A DNA stretch of 52,862 bases from Flavivirga aquimarina. Lineage in GTDB: Bacteria; Bacteroidota; Bacteroidia; Flavobacteriales; Flavobacteriaceae. Positions 43,151-52,862 of this stretch are shown here, in pieces. A program made the position numbers and the translations under genes. Each line of letters starts with the position of its first letter. Position 1 is the first letter of the stretch. The stretch lies in NCBI RefSeq assembly GCF_030540835.1, contig NZ_JAUOEK010000148.1, positions 1 to 52,862 of the forward strand, given 5' to 3'. A model generated the notes under the pieces. The model made no database searches, was not told the origin of the DNA, and saw only the letters and a program-made list of their open reading frames with translations.

Positions 43151-46100
43151 ATGAAAACAAAGTTTAGTGGAATTCTAACACTATTACTAGTGTTAGTAGT
43201 GCAGCTTGCGTTTGCACAAGAAAAGACAATTTCAGGTACTGTTTCAGACGATTCTGGCTTACCGTTACCTGGAGCTACGGTCTTAGTTAAAGGCACTTCA
43301 TCAGGTACATCTTCAGATTTTGATGGTAATTACTCAATTCAAGCTAGCCAAGGTAGTGTTCTTGTATTTAGCTTTGTAGGGTATACTACTACTGAGGTTA
43401 CTGTTGGTGCTTCCAACACAGTTAATGTTACATTGCCAGAAAGTGCAGAATCTTTAGAGGAAGTAATTGTTACGGGTACCGCAAAAGGTAGATCCATTAA
43501 AGAATTGAGTTTTGCTTTAGGGCAAGTAAACAATGAGCTTTTGGATAATGTTCCAGCCACATCGGCGGGTCAAGCGCTTCAAGGTAAAATATCAGGTCTA
43601 ACGATTTCTCCTTCTGGAGGACAGCCAGGTAGTGATGTCAGTATCCAATTAAGAACGGCTAATTCAATAGCTACAGGTCAAAACCCTCTAATTATATTAG
43701 ATGGAGTAATCTTAGAAGGAGGACTTGCAGACATCAACACGGAAGACATTGACCGTATTGAGGTAGCTAAAGGTGCAGCGGGAGCTTCACTATATGGATC
43801 TCGAGCAGCAAATGGTGTTATCCAAATATTTTCTAAACGCGGTAAATACAGTGATAAAGTTAACGTTACGTATAGATCTGAACTTGGTTGGAGAAATGTG
43901 AATTCTGAATATGACTTGGCGACAACACATAAGTTCTTAATGCTTCCTGATGGTTCTGATTTTGATTTATCAACAGGTTCAAGACAACTTGATCCAGATG
44001 GGTTTGCTGATAATCCATATCCAACTAGTAGCACCTTATATGATAATCAAGATAGAATCTTTCAAACTGGTCATTTCAACAGTCATTTTGCTTCTATAAA
44101 TGGAGGAAGTGAAAATGCTAGATATTTATTCTCTTATTCAAGACTTGATGATGAAGGAATTATTAAAGAGGTTGATAAGTATAGAAGAGATAACTTCAGG
44201 TTAAACTTAGACAGCAAAATATCTGAGAAACTAAACTTGAAAACGTCGCTTTTTTATGGTAATTCAAGAAGAGATGCTGGAATTAATTCTGGCTCTACAT
44301 TAAATGCTCTTTTCGCTACATTAATGACAGAGCCAATACATGATATGTTAGCTCCTAATGAAGAAGATGGCTCGCCTTACAATTATGATTTTGATACTAT
44401 TGATGGTAATAACAGAAACCCACTTTATTCTTTGGCTAATAATGACAGGGAAGAACGAAGAAATAGAGTTTTAGGTAATGTGGCGTTAGATTATGAAGTT
44501 ATGCCATGGCTAACTTTAAACGGCTCATATTCTTACGACTACGAAAACAATGCCTTTGAAAACTATATACCAAAAGGCTTTTTATCTGATAGTCCTGATG
44601 GGCAGGCTCAAAATATAGGATTTATTCAAAGGTCCAATTTCAACGGCCGTGCACAAAATATAAGATTCAATGCGTTATTTTCTAAGGGATTTGGTGAAGA
44701 TGACGCTTTTAATTTAAACTTAAGATTAAGTTACTTAAATGAAAGGTATAATAGTGCTTTTAATAATTCAGAAGGGTATAATTTGTCAGTGTCTGGTATT
44801 CGTTCATTAGACAATATTAAAGACAGGCCTGCTTTAGCTTCTGAATCTCAGACTATCATTTCTGATAGTTATTTTGCAATTGCTGATATTGATTACAAAA
44901 AGAAATATATTTTTAGTGGGGTTGTAAGACGAGAAGGATCTTCTTTATTTGGACCTGACACCAGATGGGCTAATTACTTTAGAGCAAGTTTAGCTTACAG
45001 ATTAACTGAGGACTTCGAAATTCCAGGTATTCAAGAATTAAAACTAAGAGCATCTTACGGTACGGCTGGTATTAGACCAACTTATGAAATGCGTTTTGAA
45101 ACATTTTCATTAAGAAATGGAGCAGCTAGTAAGTCTACTATAGGTAATAATAAATTAAAACCTGCAAAAACAGGTGAGATGGAATTAGGTATTAATATAG
45201 ATTTCTTAGATCGTTTTAATTTTGAATTTAACTATGTTAAAGCTATAACTGATGATCAAATTCTTAATGTGCCATTATCAGCGGCTACAGGTTTTGGTTC
45301 TCAGTGGCGAAATGCTGGAGAAATAGAAGGTACAACGTTTGAAGCTTCTTTAAACTATGATATTATTAGAAATGATAACTTCTCATGGAATTTGGGCATA
45401 GTTTGGGATAAATCTAAGCAAAAAATTACTCGTCTAGATGTACCAGCATACCTCACTGGACCAGGGACTCAGAACACAACCTTCTTTAGAGTAGAAGAAG
45501 GCCAAAACTTTGGTATTATGTATGGTACTGATTTTATTCAATCTTTATCAGATTTGCCAGCTGGTCTTGATGCTAATGATTACCAAGTAAATGCTGAGGG
45601 TTATGTAGTTGATGCGGCAACTGGATCGACCCCTGTGGCAAGAGTTGATGATGAAGGTAACGCATTTTTTGTGATTGGTGATATTACTCCAGATTTTAGA
45701 ATGGGTATAAATACCACTTTAAAATATAAAAATTTCTCATTATACACACTGTTTGATTGGAAACAAGGTGGTGACATTTATAATAGAACCAATCAATGGC
45801 TGTATCGTGATACAAGACATGCAGTTTCTGCAAATTCACAAGTTCCAGCTAGTTTCTATGCAGGACTTTATAATACGGGGAATCCAAGTTCTGGCTTTAT
45901 AGAAGATGGTTCGTTTGTAAAACTGAGAGAACTTTCTCTTTACTACACACTTTACGGTGAAAGTATGGGGAACATTGGTAACTTTATAGAGAGTATGAGA
46001 ATAGGATTCATAGGAAGAAACTTAATTACTTGGACTGACTATACTGGTTTCGACCCTGAAATTACAAATCAAGCTGAAGCAAGTAGATCAGACTTAACTA

Positions 46101-46228
46101 GTAGAGATACTAATGGTCTTGGTAATGATGCAAATACACCTGGGGGTGACCCTAATGTATTTAAGGTAGATAACTTTCCTTATCCTACTACCAGATCGTA
46201 TAGCTTTTCTATACAATTAAACTTTTAA
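43151..46228 (+). CDS. SusC/RagA-family TonB-linked outer-membrane receptor 1
   Basis: Outer-membrane importer of 1025 residues for oligosaccharides or peptides, working with the SusD lipoprotein encoded next. Signal peptide 1-22 (LAFAQ), CarboxypepD_reg-like domain (25-97: ISGTVSDDSGLPLPGATVLV), plug (about 115-232: PLIILDGVILEGG, then ASLYGSRAANGVIQIFSKRGK), and a long barrel ending in YSFSIQLNF. The start at 43151 begins the signal peptide; an upstream in-frame TTG at 43121 lies in the promoter. The first 95 residues are nearly the same as in the second SusC, the rest is not. The substrate is unknown; no glycoside hydrolase is in the window. Confidence 0.95.
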   Translation: MKTKFSGILTLLLVLVVQLAFAQEKTISGTVSDDSGLPLPGATVLVKGTSSGTSSDFDGNYSIQASQGSVLVFSFVGYTTTEVTVGASNTVNVTLPESAESLEEVIVTGTAKGRSIKELSFALGQVNNELLDNVPATSAGQALQGKISGLTISPSGGQPGSDVSIQLRTANSIATGQNPLIILDGVILEGGLADINTEDIDRIEVAKGAAGASLYGSRAANGVIQIFSKRGKYSDKVNVTYRSELGWRNVNSEYDLATTHKFLMLPDGSDFDLSTGSRQLDPDGFADNPYPTSSTLYDNQDRIFQTGHFNSHFASINGGSENARYLFSYSRLDDEGIIKEVDKYRRDNFRLNLDSKISEKLNLKTSLFYGNSRRDAGINSGSTLNALFATLMTEPIHDMLAPNEEDGSPYNYDFDTIDGNNRNPLYSLANNDREERRNRVLGNVALDYEVMPWLTLNGSYSYDYENNAFENYIPKGFLSDSPDGQAQNIGFIQRSNFNGRAQNIRFNALFSKGFGEDDAFNLNLRLSYLNERYNSAFNNSEGYNLSVSGIRSLDNIKDRPALASESQTIISDSYFAIADIDYKKKYIFSGVVRREGSSLFGPDTRWANYFRASLAYRLTEDFEIPGIQELKLRASYGTAGIRPTYEMRFETFSLRNGAASKSTIGNNKLKPAKTGEMELGINIDFLDRFNFEFNYVKAITDDQILNVPLSAATGFGSQWRNAGEIEGTTFEASLNYDIIRNDNFSWNLGIVWDKSKQKITRLDVPAYLTGPGTQNTTFFRVEEGQNFGIMYGTDFIQSLSDLPAGLDANDYQVNAEGYVVDAATGSTPVARVDDEGNAFFVIGDITPDFRMGINTTLKYKNFSLYTLFDWKQGGDIYNRTNQWLYRDTRHAVSANSQVPASFYAGLYNTGNPSSGFIEDGSFVKLRELSLYYTLYGESMGNIGNFIESMRIGFIGRNLITWTDYTGFDPEITNQAEASRSDLTSRDTNGLGNDANTPGGDPNVFKVDNFPYPTTRSYSFSIQLNF

Positions 46229-46238
46229 AAAAAACAAA

Positions 46239-47804
46239 ATGAAAATATTAAAATTTAACAATATCATGTACATGGGTTTTATACTCATGTTTATATCATG
46301 TGCTGATGAAATGGATGCGGTTAAAAACCTTAACAATCCAGATACTCAGCAGGTACTATCTGTCGGTTCTGATTTAAATGCAGTTGTAGGAGGCGGCTAT
46401 ACAACCTGGTGGCAAGCCAATAATAGAGACACATATGCAGCTTTGGCGGTGGCCGCTGATCATGGAACTGCTTCTTGGGGGAACTATGGGATGAGATCTT
46501 TATCATGGGAGCCAAGAAACCCGATACTTAATGCTGCTTCTTGGGCAGATGCAAACGTTGTTGAACAACCATGGCAAGGTAATTATGCATCTATCTCGTC
46601 TGCAAACGATGTTTTAGGAGCCATAAATAACGACGGTATTGAATGGATTGAAGGCGATGTAGACAGAACACCTCAGGTTGAGGCTTCTGCACATTTTTTA
46701 AGAGGTCTTGCCTATGGTTATTTGGGATTACTTTTTGAAAAAGGTTTTATTGTTGATGAGAATACTGACCTTTCACTAAAATTGCCATTTGTTGGTTACC
46801 AAGAGTTAATTGCACAAGCCATAACAGATTTAGACGCAGCAATCGCTATAGCAAATAGTAACGACTTTACAATTACTGACAACTTTATAAATGGCATTAT
46901 GCCAACAAGTGCAGAATTAATAAAGATCTCTAATTCTTTTAAAGCACGGTTTATTGTACAATCAGCTAGAAATCTTGATGAGACTAATGCTATTGACTGG
47001 AACACTATAAAGACCCTTGTCGAAAATGGTATAACCCAAGATTTTGGGCCAACAGGAGATAACGGAGTAATTTGGTGGAGTAATGTTTTTGTTTTTAGCG
47101 AATCTCCAAATGGTTTTGGAACTTTTGGAGGACGATTAGACATGAGAGTTGTTAATTTACTGGATCCTAGTCAACCAGAATTCTATCCAGCCACACCTGG
47201 TGATGTTTTAGATAACCCAGAAATGACCACACCTGATGCTAGAGTTGGAGATGGCAAGGATTTTGAATTTAGATCAAATATTGTCTTCTTCCCTGATAGA
47301 GGTCAGTTTCATTTTTCCCACTATATTAGTATGCGTTATGCTAATGATGATAACTTTTCAGACGGGGCAGATTCTAAGCAACTTAAATCATTTATGCTTG
47401 AGGACAATAGATTATTATTAGCTGAAGCACAAGCCAGATTAGATGATCTTGGAGGAGCTGTGAGCACTGTTAATGAAAGCTCTAGAGTGACTAGAGGTGA
47501 ATTACCTCCTTTAGCAGGCGGAGCTTCCAAAACAGAAATAATGGATGCTATTTTTTACGAGCGTTATGTAGAATTATTCAATTCAGGTTGTGGATCTGGA
47601 TTCTTTGACAGAAGAAGAACCAATCAATTACAAGTTGGAACTTTTAGACACTTCCCTGTACCCGCTACAGAGTTGCAGGTAATTCAAGAGGAATTATATA
47701 CATTGGGAGGTGTAACTGCAGATCCAACCGGTGTTGTACCACATTTTGATATTAGTGCTGCACCTGCTAGAGCTGACGACACAAACATACCAACTTTTAA
47801 TTAA
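46239..47804 (+). CDS. SusD/RagB-family lipoprotein 1
   Basis: Surface substrate-binding lid of the SusCD complex. 521 residues; signal peptide and lipobox FISC with Cys21 followed by acidic residues (ADEMD), compatible with surface export. TPR-like helices are visible at SAHFLRGLAYGYLGLLFEKG (about 151-170) and at the C-terminal LLLAEAQARLDDLGGAVSTVNESSRVTR and AIFYERYVELFNSGCGSGFFDRRRTN. It follows SusC 1 after 10 A-rich bases and is followed by a terminator. Confidence 0.9.
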   Translation: MKILKFNNIMYMGFILMFISCADEMDAVKNLNNPDTQQVLSVGSDLNAVVGGGYTTWWQANNRDTYAALAVAADHGTASWGNYGMRSLSWEPRNPILNAASWADANVVEQPWQGNYASISSANDVLGAINNDGIEWIEGDVDRTPQVEASAHFLRGLAYGYLGLLFEKGFIVDENTDLSLKLPFVGYQELIAQAITDLDAAIAIANSNDFTITDNFINGIMPTSAELIKISNSFKARFIVQSARNLDETNAIDWNTIKTLVENGITQDFGPTGDNGVIWWSNVFVFSESPNGFGTFGGRLDMRVVNLLDPSQPEFYPATPGDVLDNPEMTTPDARVGDGKDFEFRSNIVFFPDRGQFHFSHYISMRYANDDNFSDGADSKQLKSFMLEDNRLLLAEAQARLDDLGGAVSTVNESSRVTRGELPPLAGGASKTEIMDAIFYERYVELFNSGCGSGFFDRRRTNQLQVGTFRHFPVPATELQVIQEELYTLGGVTADPTGVVPHFDISAAPARADDTNIPTFN

Positions 47805-47825
47805 AAAAAATCTATTTATTAGTTT

Positions 47826-47857
47826 AAAACCATCCTTTTTTAGGATGGTTTTTTTAT
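47826..47857 (+). terminator. terminator of SusC-SusD pair 1
   Basis: A perfect 10-base stem AAAACCATCC (47826-47835) with 47843-47852, 7-base loop, ending in a run of Ts. It starts 22 bases after the SusD stop. A further small palindrome CTTGTA/TACAAG (47860-47876) follows. Confidence 0.9.
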
Positions 47858-48015
47858 ACCTTGTACCTCATACAAGATCAAACACAAAATTTTGGTATTA
47901 GAGCAGTCATTGGAGCTATAAATACTACTGCCTATTTTTCTCCAAAGACACCAAGAAACCTGTGTCAAAGCCTGTTATGTTTTACCTTCATTTTTTCAAA
48001 ATACCTCATAAAAAA

Positions 48016-48094
48016 GCAAATTTTAACCAATATTTATTGTTTTATTAACTTTTTATTAGGATTTTTGGCATTGACTAATTCAAATAATTATAAA
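48016..48094 (+). repeat. SusC leader direct repeat, copy 2
   Basis: 79 bases matching 43072-43150 with two differences, directly before the second SusC start. The homology ends sharply upstream at 48016 and continues downstream into the coding region for about 290 bases. The preceding part of the gap (47877-48015) shows no gene. Confidence 0.7.
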
Positions 48095-51000
48095 ATGAAA
48101 ACAAAGTTTAGTGGAATTCTAACGCTATTACTAGCGTTGGTAGTGCAACTTGCGTTTGCACAAGAAAAGACAATTTCAGGTACAGTTTCAGATGATTCTG
48201 GCTTACCGTTGCCTGGAGCAACTGTCTTAGTTAAAGGTACCAGTTCTGGTACATCTTCAGATTTCGATGGTAAATATTCAATTAGTGCTTCTCAAGGTGC
48301 AACAATTGTTTTTAGTTTCGTAGGGTATACGACAACCGAAGTTTCAGTAGGCGCTTCCAATACAATTAATATTACGTTACAAGAAGACACAGAATCCTTG
48401 GAAGAGGTTGTTGTAGTTGCCTATGGTTCTCAAACAAAAAAATCAATTGTAGGTGCTTTAACAGTTGTTTCTTCAGATATAATTGAAAATCAACAAACCA
48501 TATCTGTGACTTCCGCATTACAAGGAAGTGTTCCTGGGGTTAATATTATATCAGGTGGTGGCCAACCAGGAAATAGTCCTACAATCCGTATCAGAGGTAC
48601 TTCTTCGATTAATGCTTCTGCAGATCCTTTAATTATTTTAGATGGAGCACCTTTCAATGGAAACATCAATACAATTAGCGCCGATCAAATAGAAAGTATA
48701 AATGTATTAAAAGATGCCTCTTCTACTTCTCTTTATGGCTCTCGTGGTGCCAATGGTGTAATTTTAATAACTACTAAAAAAGGTAAATTTAATACGCCTA
48801 CCACTGTTAGTTTTAGATCGACTATAGGATTTGCAAATCAAGCAGTTGACAGACATAAGTTAACAGATACAGATACCTTCACAGAATATACTTGGGAGGC
48901 CTTAAGAAATGCATCACAATACGAGGACGGTAATACTGCTGAAGTTGCAGCTACCTCAGCAACAAACAACTTAATTCCTACTTTGGGGTATAACCCTTAT
49001 GGTATAGCTAACCCAGTTGGAACTGATGGAAAGTTAGTATCTACAAATAAAGCATGGGATACAGATTGGGCAGATCTATTAATAAATGAAGCTGCTATTA
49101 GAAAAGAACATACTTTAGCAGTATCTGGAGGTAGTGAGAATACTTCATACTATTTTTCTGGAAATTATTTAGACCAAGAGGGTACTATAAAAACATCTGA
49201 TTTTGAAAGGATCACTACTAGATTAAGTATTGACACAAAAGTAAACAGTTGGTTCAAAGCAGGATTAAGTGCATTTTATTCTACATCTAAACAAAATGTA
49301 CCAGATCAAAGCGGTACATCATTTACAAGTACAATTCAATGGATAAATAATCTTTCTTCTTTCTACCCTCTCTATAGAAGAGATGCCAATGGAGCTTTAG
49401 ATCTTAACTCTAATGGTGAAAAAGTATATGATTACGGAAACACAAGTGGTGGGCAACCAGTAAATGCTGCCCGTCCTCAATTTCAAGGAGAAAATATCGT
49501 TGGTTCCCTATACTTGTATGAAGTTAGAAACAAAAGAGACAACTTTACAGCAAATGGTTATGCACAAGTACAAATACTTGAGGATCTAAGTTTTAAAACT
49601 CAACTATCTTACGAAAAATACACTTTAGACACTTACGAATATAACCATAATGAGTTTGGTGTTGCTGCAAGTGTTAGTGGTAGAGTAGATCAAGACAGAG
49701 ACTTTACTACAACTAAAAACATTATTAATTCATTAAATTATAAAAAGACATTTGGTGATCATACATTTAATATTGATGCCATTCATGAAGCTTTTGAAAG
49801 AAATAATGATGAGTTAGGAGCTCAAGGTGTTGGTTTTTTACCTAATGTTAAAGTACTTAACGGAAGTACTACACCTGAAAACATAAGTGGCGCTTTTACC
49901 GATGAGACATTAGAATCTTATCTAGGTAGAGTTTCTTACAATTTCAAAGAACGTTATTTTTTAGAAGGTTCATTTAGAACAGATGGCTCAAGTAGATTTG
50001 CTCGAGAAGTTAGATGGGGTAATTTTTACTCAATTGGTGGTAGTTGGATAGTTTCGGAAGAGAATTTCCTAAGAGATAATAATGTTTTAAATTTCTTAAA
50101 ATTAAGAGGTTCCTATGGTGAGTTAGGAAATAATAGAACGTTAGTTGATGATGGTACTGGCACATTAGTTGCATCATATTTCCCTTATTTATCGTTATTT
50201 GAGACAGGGCAAAATGAACTAACCAATACAGGAGTTCTTTTAGGTTCTGTTGCTGATAGATTTTTAACATGGGAAAAAACAGAATCCATAAATGTTGGAT
50301 TAGATTTTGGATTATTTAAAAATATTATCTCTGGTTCTGTTGATTATTATAGCAAAGAATCTGTTGACTTAATATACGATCAACCTCTAGCTGTTTCAAC
50401 AGGAAACGAATCTATAAAAACTAATGTAGGAGCATTAAAAAATTATGGTATAGAAGTATCCTTAAGAGCAAATATCATTAATAATGAGAAATTTAAATGG
50501 AATTCTAGTGTAAACTTCTCTTTCGATAAAAATGAAATTACAGAACTAACTCAAGAATCTTTTATCAATGGTACTAAAAGATGGGAAGTTGGCAGATCTC
50601 TATATGAATTTTATATGGCTGAGTGGGCTGGTGTAAATCCAGATACTGGTTATGCTCAGTGGTACGTAGATGTATTAGATACCGAAGGAAATCCTACTGG
50701 AGAACAAACAACTACACAAGAATATGCCGATGCTTCTAGAAATTATGTCAATAAATCATCGTTACCTGATGTTATTGGTGGATTCAACAATAGTTTTACT
50801 TTTGGTGATTTTGATTTTAACTTTTTATTTAACTTTAGCTTTGGTGCTTATGTCTATGATTCGATTTATGCTGGGTTATTTGGTGCATTTGAAACTGCGG
50901 GAGGACCTGGGACTGTTGATTTAGCAAACAGATGGCAACAACCTGGTGACATTACAGATGTTCCATTATTATTACAAAATCAAAATGATTTTTCTAGTCG

Positions 51001-51247
51001 ATCTGATAGATTTCTTTTCAAAAATGATTATGTAAGGTTAAAAGCACTTACACTAGGTTATAGTTTCCCAACTGAAACTTTAGAAAAATTTGGCGTTTCC
51101 AGATTAAGATGTTTCATACAAGGAGATAATTTACTTACTTTCCAATCTCACGAAGGAATTGATCCTGAGCAAAGTTTTGCAGGAACTACCAATAACAGAT
51201 CTTATAACCAAAGAATAATTTCTTTCGGTGTTAATTTAGATTTTTAA
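48095..51247 (+). CDS. SusC/RagA-family TonB-linked outer-membrane receptor 2
   Basis: A 1050-residue SusC protein with the same layout as receptor 1: signal peptide 1-22, CarboxypepD_reg-like domain 25-97, plug (about 115-231: DPLIILDGAPFNGNINTI, TSLYGSRGANGVILITTKKGK), and barrel ending in RIISFGVNLDF. The frame stays open for 78 codons upstream (to 47861, a TTG), but that stretch contains the leader repeat, and the signal peptide starts at 48095. Its plug and barrel differ clearly from receptor 1, so the two are expected to import different substrates. Followed by SusD 2 after 10 bases. Confidence 0.95.
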   Translation: MKTKFSGILTLLLALVVQLAFAQEKTISGTVSDDSGLPLPGATVLVKGTSSGTSSDFDGKYSISASQGATIVFSFVGYTTTEVSVGASNTINITLQEDTESLEEVVVVAYGSQTKKSIVGALTVVSSDIIENQQTISVTSALQGSVPGVNIISGGGQPGNSPTIRIRGTSSINASADPLIILDGAPFNGNINTISADQIESINVLKDASSTSLYGSRGANGVILITTKKGKFNTPTTVSFRSTIGFANQAVDRHKLTDTDTFTEYTWEALRNASQYEDGNTAEVAATSATNNLIPTLGYNPYGIANPVGTDGKLVSTNKAWDTDWADLLINEAAIRKEHTLAVSGGSENTSYYFSGNYLDQEGTIKTSDFERITTRLSIDTKVNSWFKAGLSAFYSTSKQNVPDQSGTSFTSTIQWINNLSSFYPLYRRDANGALDLNSNGEKVYDYGNTSGGQPVNAARPQFQGENIVGSLYLYEVRNKRDNFTANGYAQVQILEDLSFKTQLSYEKYTLDTYEYNHNEFGVAASVSGRVDQDRDFTTTKNIINSLNYKKTFGDHTFNIDAIHEAFERNNDELGAQGVGFLPNVKVLNGSTTPENISGAFTDETLESYLGRVSYNFKERYFLEGSFRTDGSSRFAREVRWGNFYSIGGSWIVSEENFLRDNNVLNFLKLRGSYGELGNNRTLVDDGTGTLVASYFPYLSLFETGQNELTNTGVLLGSVADRFLTWEKTESINVGLDFGLFKNIISGSVDYYSKESVDLIYDQPLAVSTGNESIKTNVGALKNYGIEVSLRANIINNEKFKWNSSVNFSFDKNEITELTQESFINGTKRWEVGRSLYEFYMAEWAGVNPDTGYAQWYVDVLDTEGNPTGEQTTTQEYADASRNYVNKSSLPDVIGGFNNSFTFGDFDFNFLFNFSFGAYVYDSIYAGLFGAFETAGGPGTVDLANRWQQPGDITDVPLLLQNQNDFSSRSDRFLFKNDYVRLKALTLGYSFPTETLEKFGVSRLRCFIQGDNLLTFQSHEGIDPEQSFAGTTNNRSYNQRIISFGVNLDF

Positions 51248-51257
51248 AAAAAAAACT

Positions 51258-52673
51258 ATGAAAACTAATATATTCAAATTCAAAATTTTATTGCTAGTGG
51301 CCTTAATGTTCATTAGCTGTGAAAAAGACTTTTTAGACGATCCTCAGCCTACTGCTTCTGTTGCAGATGTTGTGATTTTTGGTTCCAGAGCTGGAGCAGA
51401 AGCTTTATTATCTGGAATACAAAGAAATTTTAGAAGACAATTTACAAGAACAGATGCTGGAGGTGTTTACAGTTTATATTTTGCACGTACCGTAAAAGGT
51501 AATGACTTTATTCAAAATTCTTGGTATAATTTTGATTATGACAATGACAATAGAGAACCAAACTATACTAGAACTATTTTTAACTGGGAGTTTCCTTATT
51601 ATTTAATTAATCAGGCTAATACTCTAATTAACGGTGTTGAAGCTAGCTCATTATCTGATATTGACAAAACGGAATTAATTGCGCAAGGTAAGGCATTAAG
51701 AGGGTTTTTCTATTTTCAGCTTGCTATGGAGTTTCAACACACTTACACATATGATTCTTCTTTACCTGCACCTCCTATTTATACAGAGTTGTCTTTAGAA
51801 GGGAAACCAATGAGTACCCTTGAGCAGATCTATGATCAAATAGTTTCAGATTTAACAGATGCAGTTGCAGGATTAGGAGATTCCAGATTAGGAAAATCTT
51901 ATGTTAACCAACAAGTAGCTAATGGTATTTTAGCACGAGTATATCAAGTAATAGAAAATTGGCCAGGAGCAGAAGCTGCAGCAAGAGCTGCATACGGTGG
52001 AGATGTTTCTTCTGTCTTAGATGCCAGTACCTATGATGATGGTTTTGATGATATTTCTAATATCGAGTGGATTTGGGGTAGCCCACAAACTAACGATCAA
52101 TCAAATTTTTTCTACATAGCACCGCATGCTTTTACTGACCATTTTAATGACGGCTATTTTGGAACTTATGTAAATAGAGAATTTGCAGAATTATTTTCTG
52201 ATGATGATGTAAGAAACCTATTTGACAATACCTATGGAGGAGGGCCAAATGATTGGTTTCATTTAACAACAACCAAATTCACCTTCAAATTTGATTCAGA
52301 TATGCCTTTAATGCGTACTGCTGAAATGATACTAATAGAAGCTGAAGCTAAATTTAAACAAGGAGACCCTACAGCTCATGATCTGTTATTTGAATTGCAA
52401 TCTAACAGAGATGTAAATGCTGTAAAATCAACAAATACCGGTAACGACCTGTACGAAGAAATACTTGTTGAAAGAAGAAAAGAGCTTTATGCAGAACTTG
52501 GAGTAGAATGGTTTGATGCAAAAAGATTAAGAAGAGGTATTCCAAGAACAGCTAATCATAGACTTATAAATTCTGATCTAGAGCCTGATGATAAAAAATT
52601 CTTTTTAAAGGTCCCTCAGAAAGAAATCGATGCTAATGATAATATTGACGAAAGTGTTAATGACGGTAGATAA
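51258..52673 (+). CDS. SusD/RagB-family lipoprotein 2
   Basis: Surface lipoprotein partner of SusC 2, 471 residues. Lipobox FISC with Cys21, then EKDFLDDPQP, the classic SusD mature N terminus. TPR helices at IAQGKALRGFFYFQLAMEFQHTY (about 131-154) and the C-terminal RTAEMILIEAEAKFKQGDP and EEILVERRKELYAELGVEWFDAKRLRRGIPR. Unlike SusD 1 it has this canonical SusD C-terminal motif. A strong terminator follows. Confidence 0.94.
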   Translation: MKTNIFKFKILLLVALMFISCEKDFLDDPQPTASVADVVIFGSRAGAEALLSGIQRNFRRQFTRTDAGGVYSLYFARTVKGNDFIQNSWYNFDYDNDNREPNYTRTIFNWEFPYYLINQANTLINGVEASSLSDIDKTELIAQGKALRGFFYFQLAMEFQHTYTYDSSLPAPPIYTELSLEGKPMSTLEQIYDQIVSDLTDAVAGLGDSRLGKSYVNQQVANGILARVYQVIENWPGAEAAARAAYGGDVSSVLDASTYDDGFDDISNIEWIWGSPQTNDQSNFFYIAPHAFTDHFNDGYFGTYVNREFAELFSDDDVRNLFDNTYGGGPNDWFHLTTTKFTFKFDSDMPLMRTAEMILIEAEAKFKQGDPTAHDLLFELQSNRDVNAVKSTNTGNDLYEEILVERRKELYAELGVEWFDAKRLRRGIPRTANHRLINSDLEPDDKKFFLKVPQKEIDANDNIDESVNDGR

Positions 52674-52763
52674 AAGTATTCTTTTTTAAGACATATTTAA
52701 TTTAAAAGAGGCTGAGATTTTCGAGGCCACTGAAAAAGGTAGTTCTTTTTCAAATGTAATTTT

Positions 52764-52807
52764 AAAAGCGATTAAGAAAAAGGTAATATTTCTTAATCGC
52801 TTTTATG
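52764..52807 (+). terminator. terminator of SusC-SusD pair 2
   Basis: A 16-base perfect stem, AAAAGCGATTAAGAAA (52764-52779) with 52789-52804, 9-base loop, T-rich end. A smaller inverted repeat TGAAAAAG/CTTTTTCA (52731-52752) precedes it. Confidence 0.88.
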
Positions 52808-52862
52808 TTTTGTGTAATTTTTTGATATGGGCTTATATATGAAGTTAAAAAATGCTTCAAAA

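Noticed and set aside
43678-44034. 118-codon minus-strand frame within SusC 1
   Set aside because: Antisense shadow of the conserved plug region.
47861-48094. 78-residue N-terminal extension of SusC 2
   Set aside because: It would start with TTG, spans the leader direct repeat and the probable promoter, and the signal peptide begins at 48095.
42714-52673. A complete polysaccharide utilisation locus
   Set aside because: Only SusC-SusD pairs are present; no glycoside hydrolase, lyase, sulfatase or SusR/HTCS regulator is in the window, so the substrate class cannot be stated.

Overview
The window is chromosomal DNA of an AT-rich member of the Bacteroidetes, almost certainly a Flavobacteriaceae (phylum/family level only; I cannot name the genus). 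Grounds: Bacteroidetes-type promoters (TTTG, 19 bases, TAnnTTTG), A-rich translation starts without obvious Shine-Dalgarno sequences, SusC/SusD pairs, a FecI/FecR/TonB-receptor cassette with an STN domain, lipoproteins ending in FTSC/FISC-type lipoboxes, and the gene order rplQ-carA-eno-gltA behind the ribosomal cluster. No rRNA, tRNA, CRISPR array, transposase, phage gene or plasmid gene was seen.

Layout. 1-2.7 kb: folD and ffh (minus strand). 2.7-3.0 kb: a MITE-like element with perfect 20-base inverted arms and a 4-base direct repeat. 3.0-9.6 kb: an ECF sigma regulon: a repeat-built acidic lipoprotein (minus) divergent from an ECF sigma factor, then fecR, a TonB-dependent receptor and two small exported proteins. 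9.7-12.3 kb: two tandem DUF1566 (Lcl_C) lipoproteins. 12.4-18.7 kb: argS, a TPR-containing hybrid-type sensor histidine kinase (no receiver), and two amidinotransferase-fold hydrolases, one recognisable as CtlX (citrulline hydrolase). 18.8-23.0 kb: gltA, eno and carA, each bounded by its own terminator or repeat. 23.1-40.7 kb: one continuous minus-strand ribosomal block, in transcription order rpsL, rpsG, fusA, rpsJ, rplC, D, W, B, rpsS, rplV, rpsC, rplP, rpmC, rpsQ, rplN, X, E, rpsN, rpsH, rplF, R, rpsE, rpmD, rplO, secY, infA, rpmJ, rpsM, rpsK, rpsD, rpoA, rplQ. 41.0-42.7 kb: a short Omp85-type outer-membrane protein. 43.1-52.7 kb: two tandem SusC-SusD pairs.

How the genes work together. 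The ribosomal block supplies most structural ribosomal proteins, EF-G, IF-1, SecY and RNAP alpha. I see an apparent intrinsic terminator between rpsJ and rplC and a second between rpsK and rpsD, the latter overlapping a promoter, so the block is probably three transcription units. The ECF sigma gene sits between two copies of a shared motif (GGGTAGGAA, 15 bases, TGTT[A/T]TATA) placed in front of fecR and, on the other strand, in front of the repeat lipoprotein; I infer that both are targets of this sigma factor. The two SusC genes share a near-identical 79-base leader and first ~95 codons but diverge afterwards, and an eight-codon remnant of the same leader lies upstream of the first. 

The most unusual items are the twin sigma-factor motif linking the lipoprotein to the receptor operon, the MITE-like element, a palindromic repeat family that has entered the fecR reading frame, the mosaic SusC 5' ends with a leftover third leader, and the terminators inside the ribosomal block. 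I did not find a wholly novel multi-gene system; most of the window is housekeeping.
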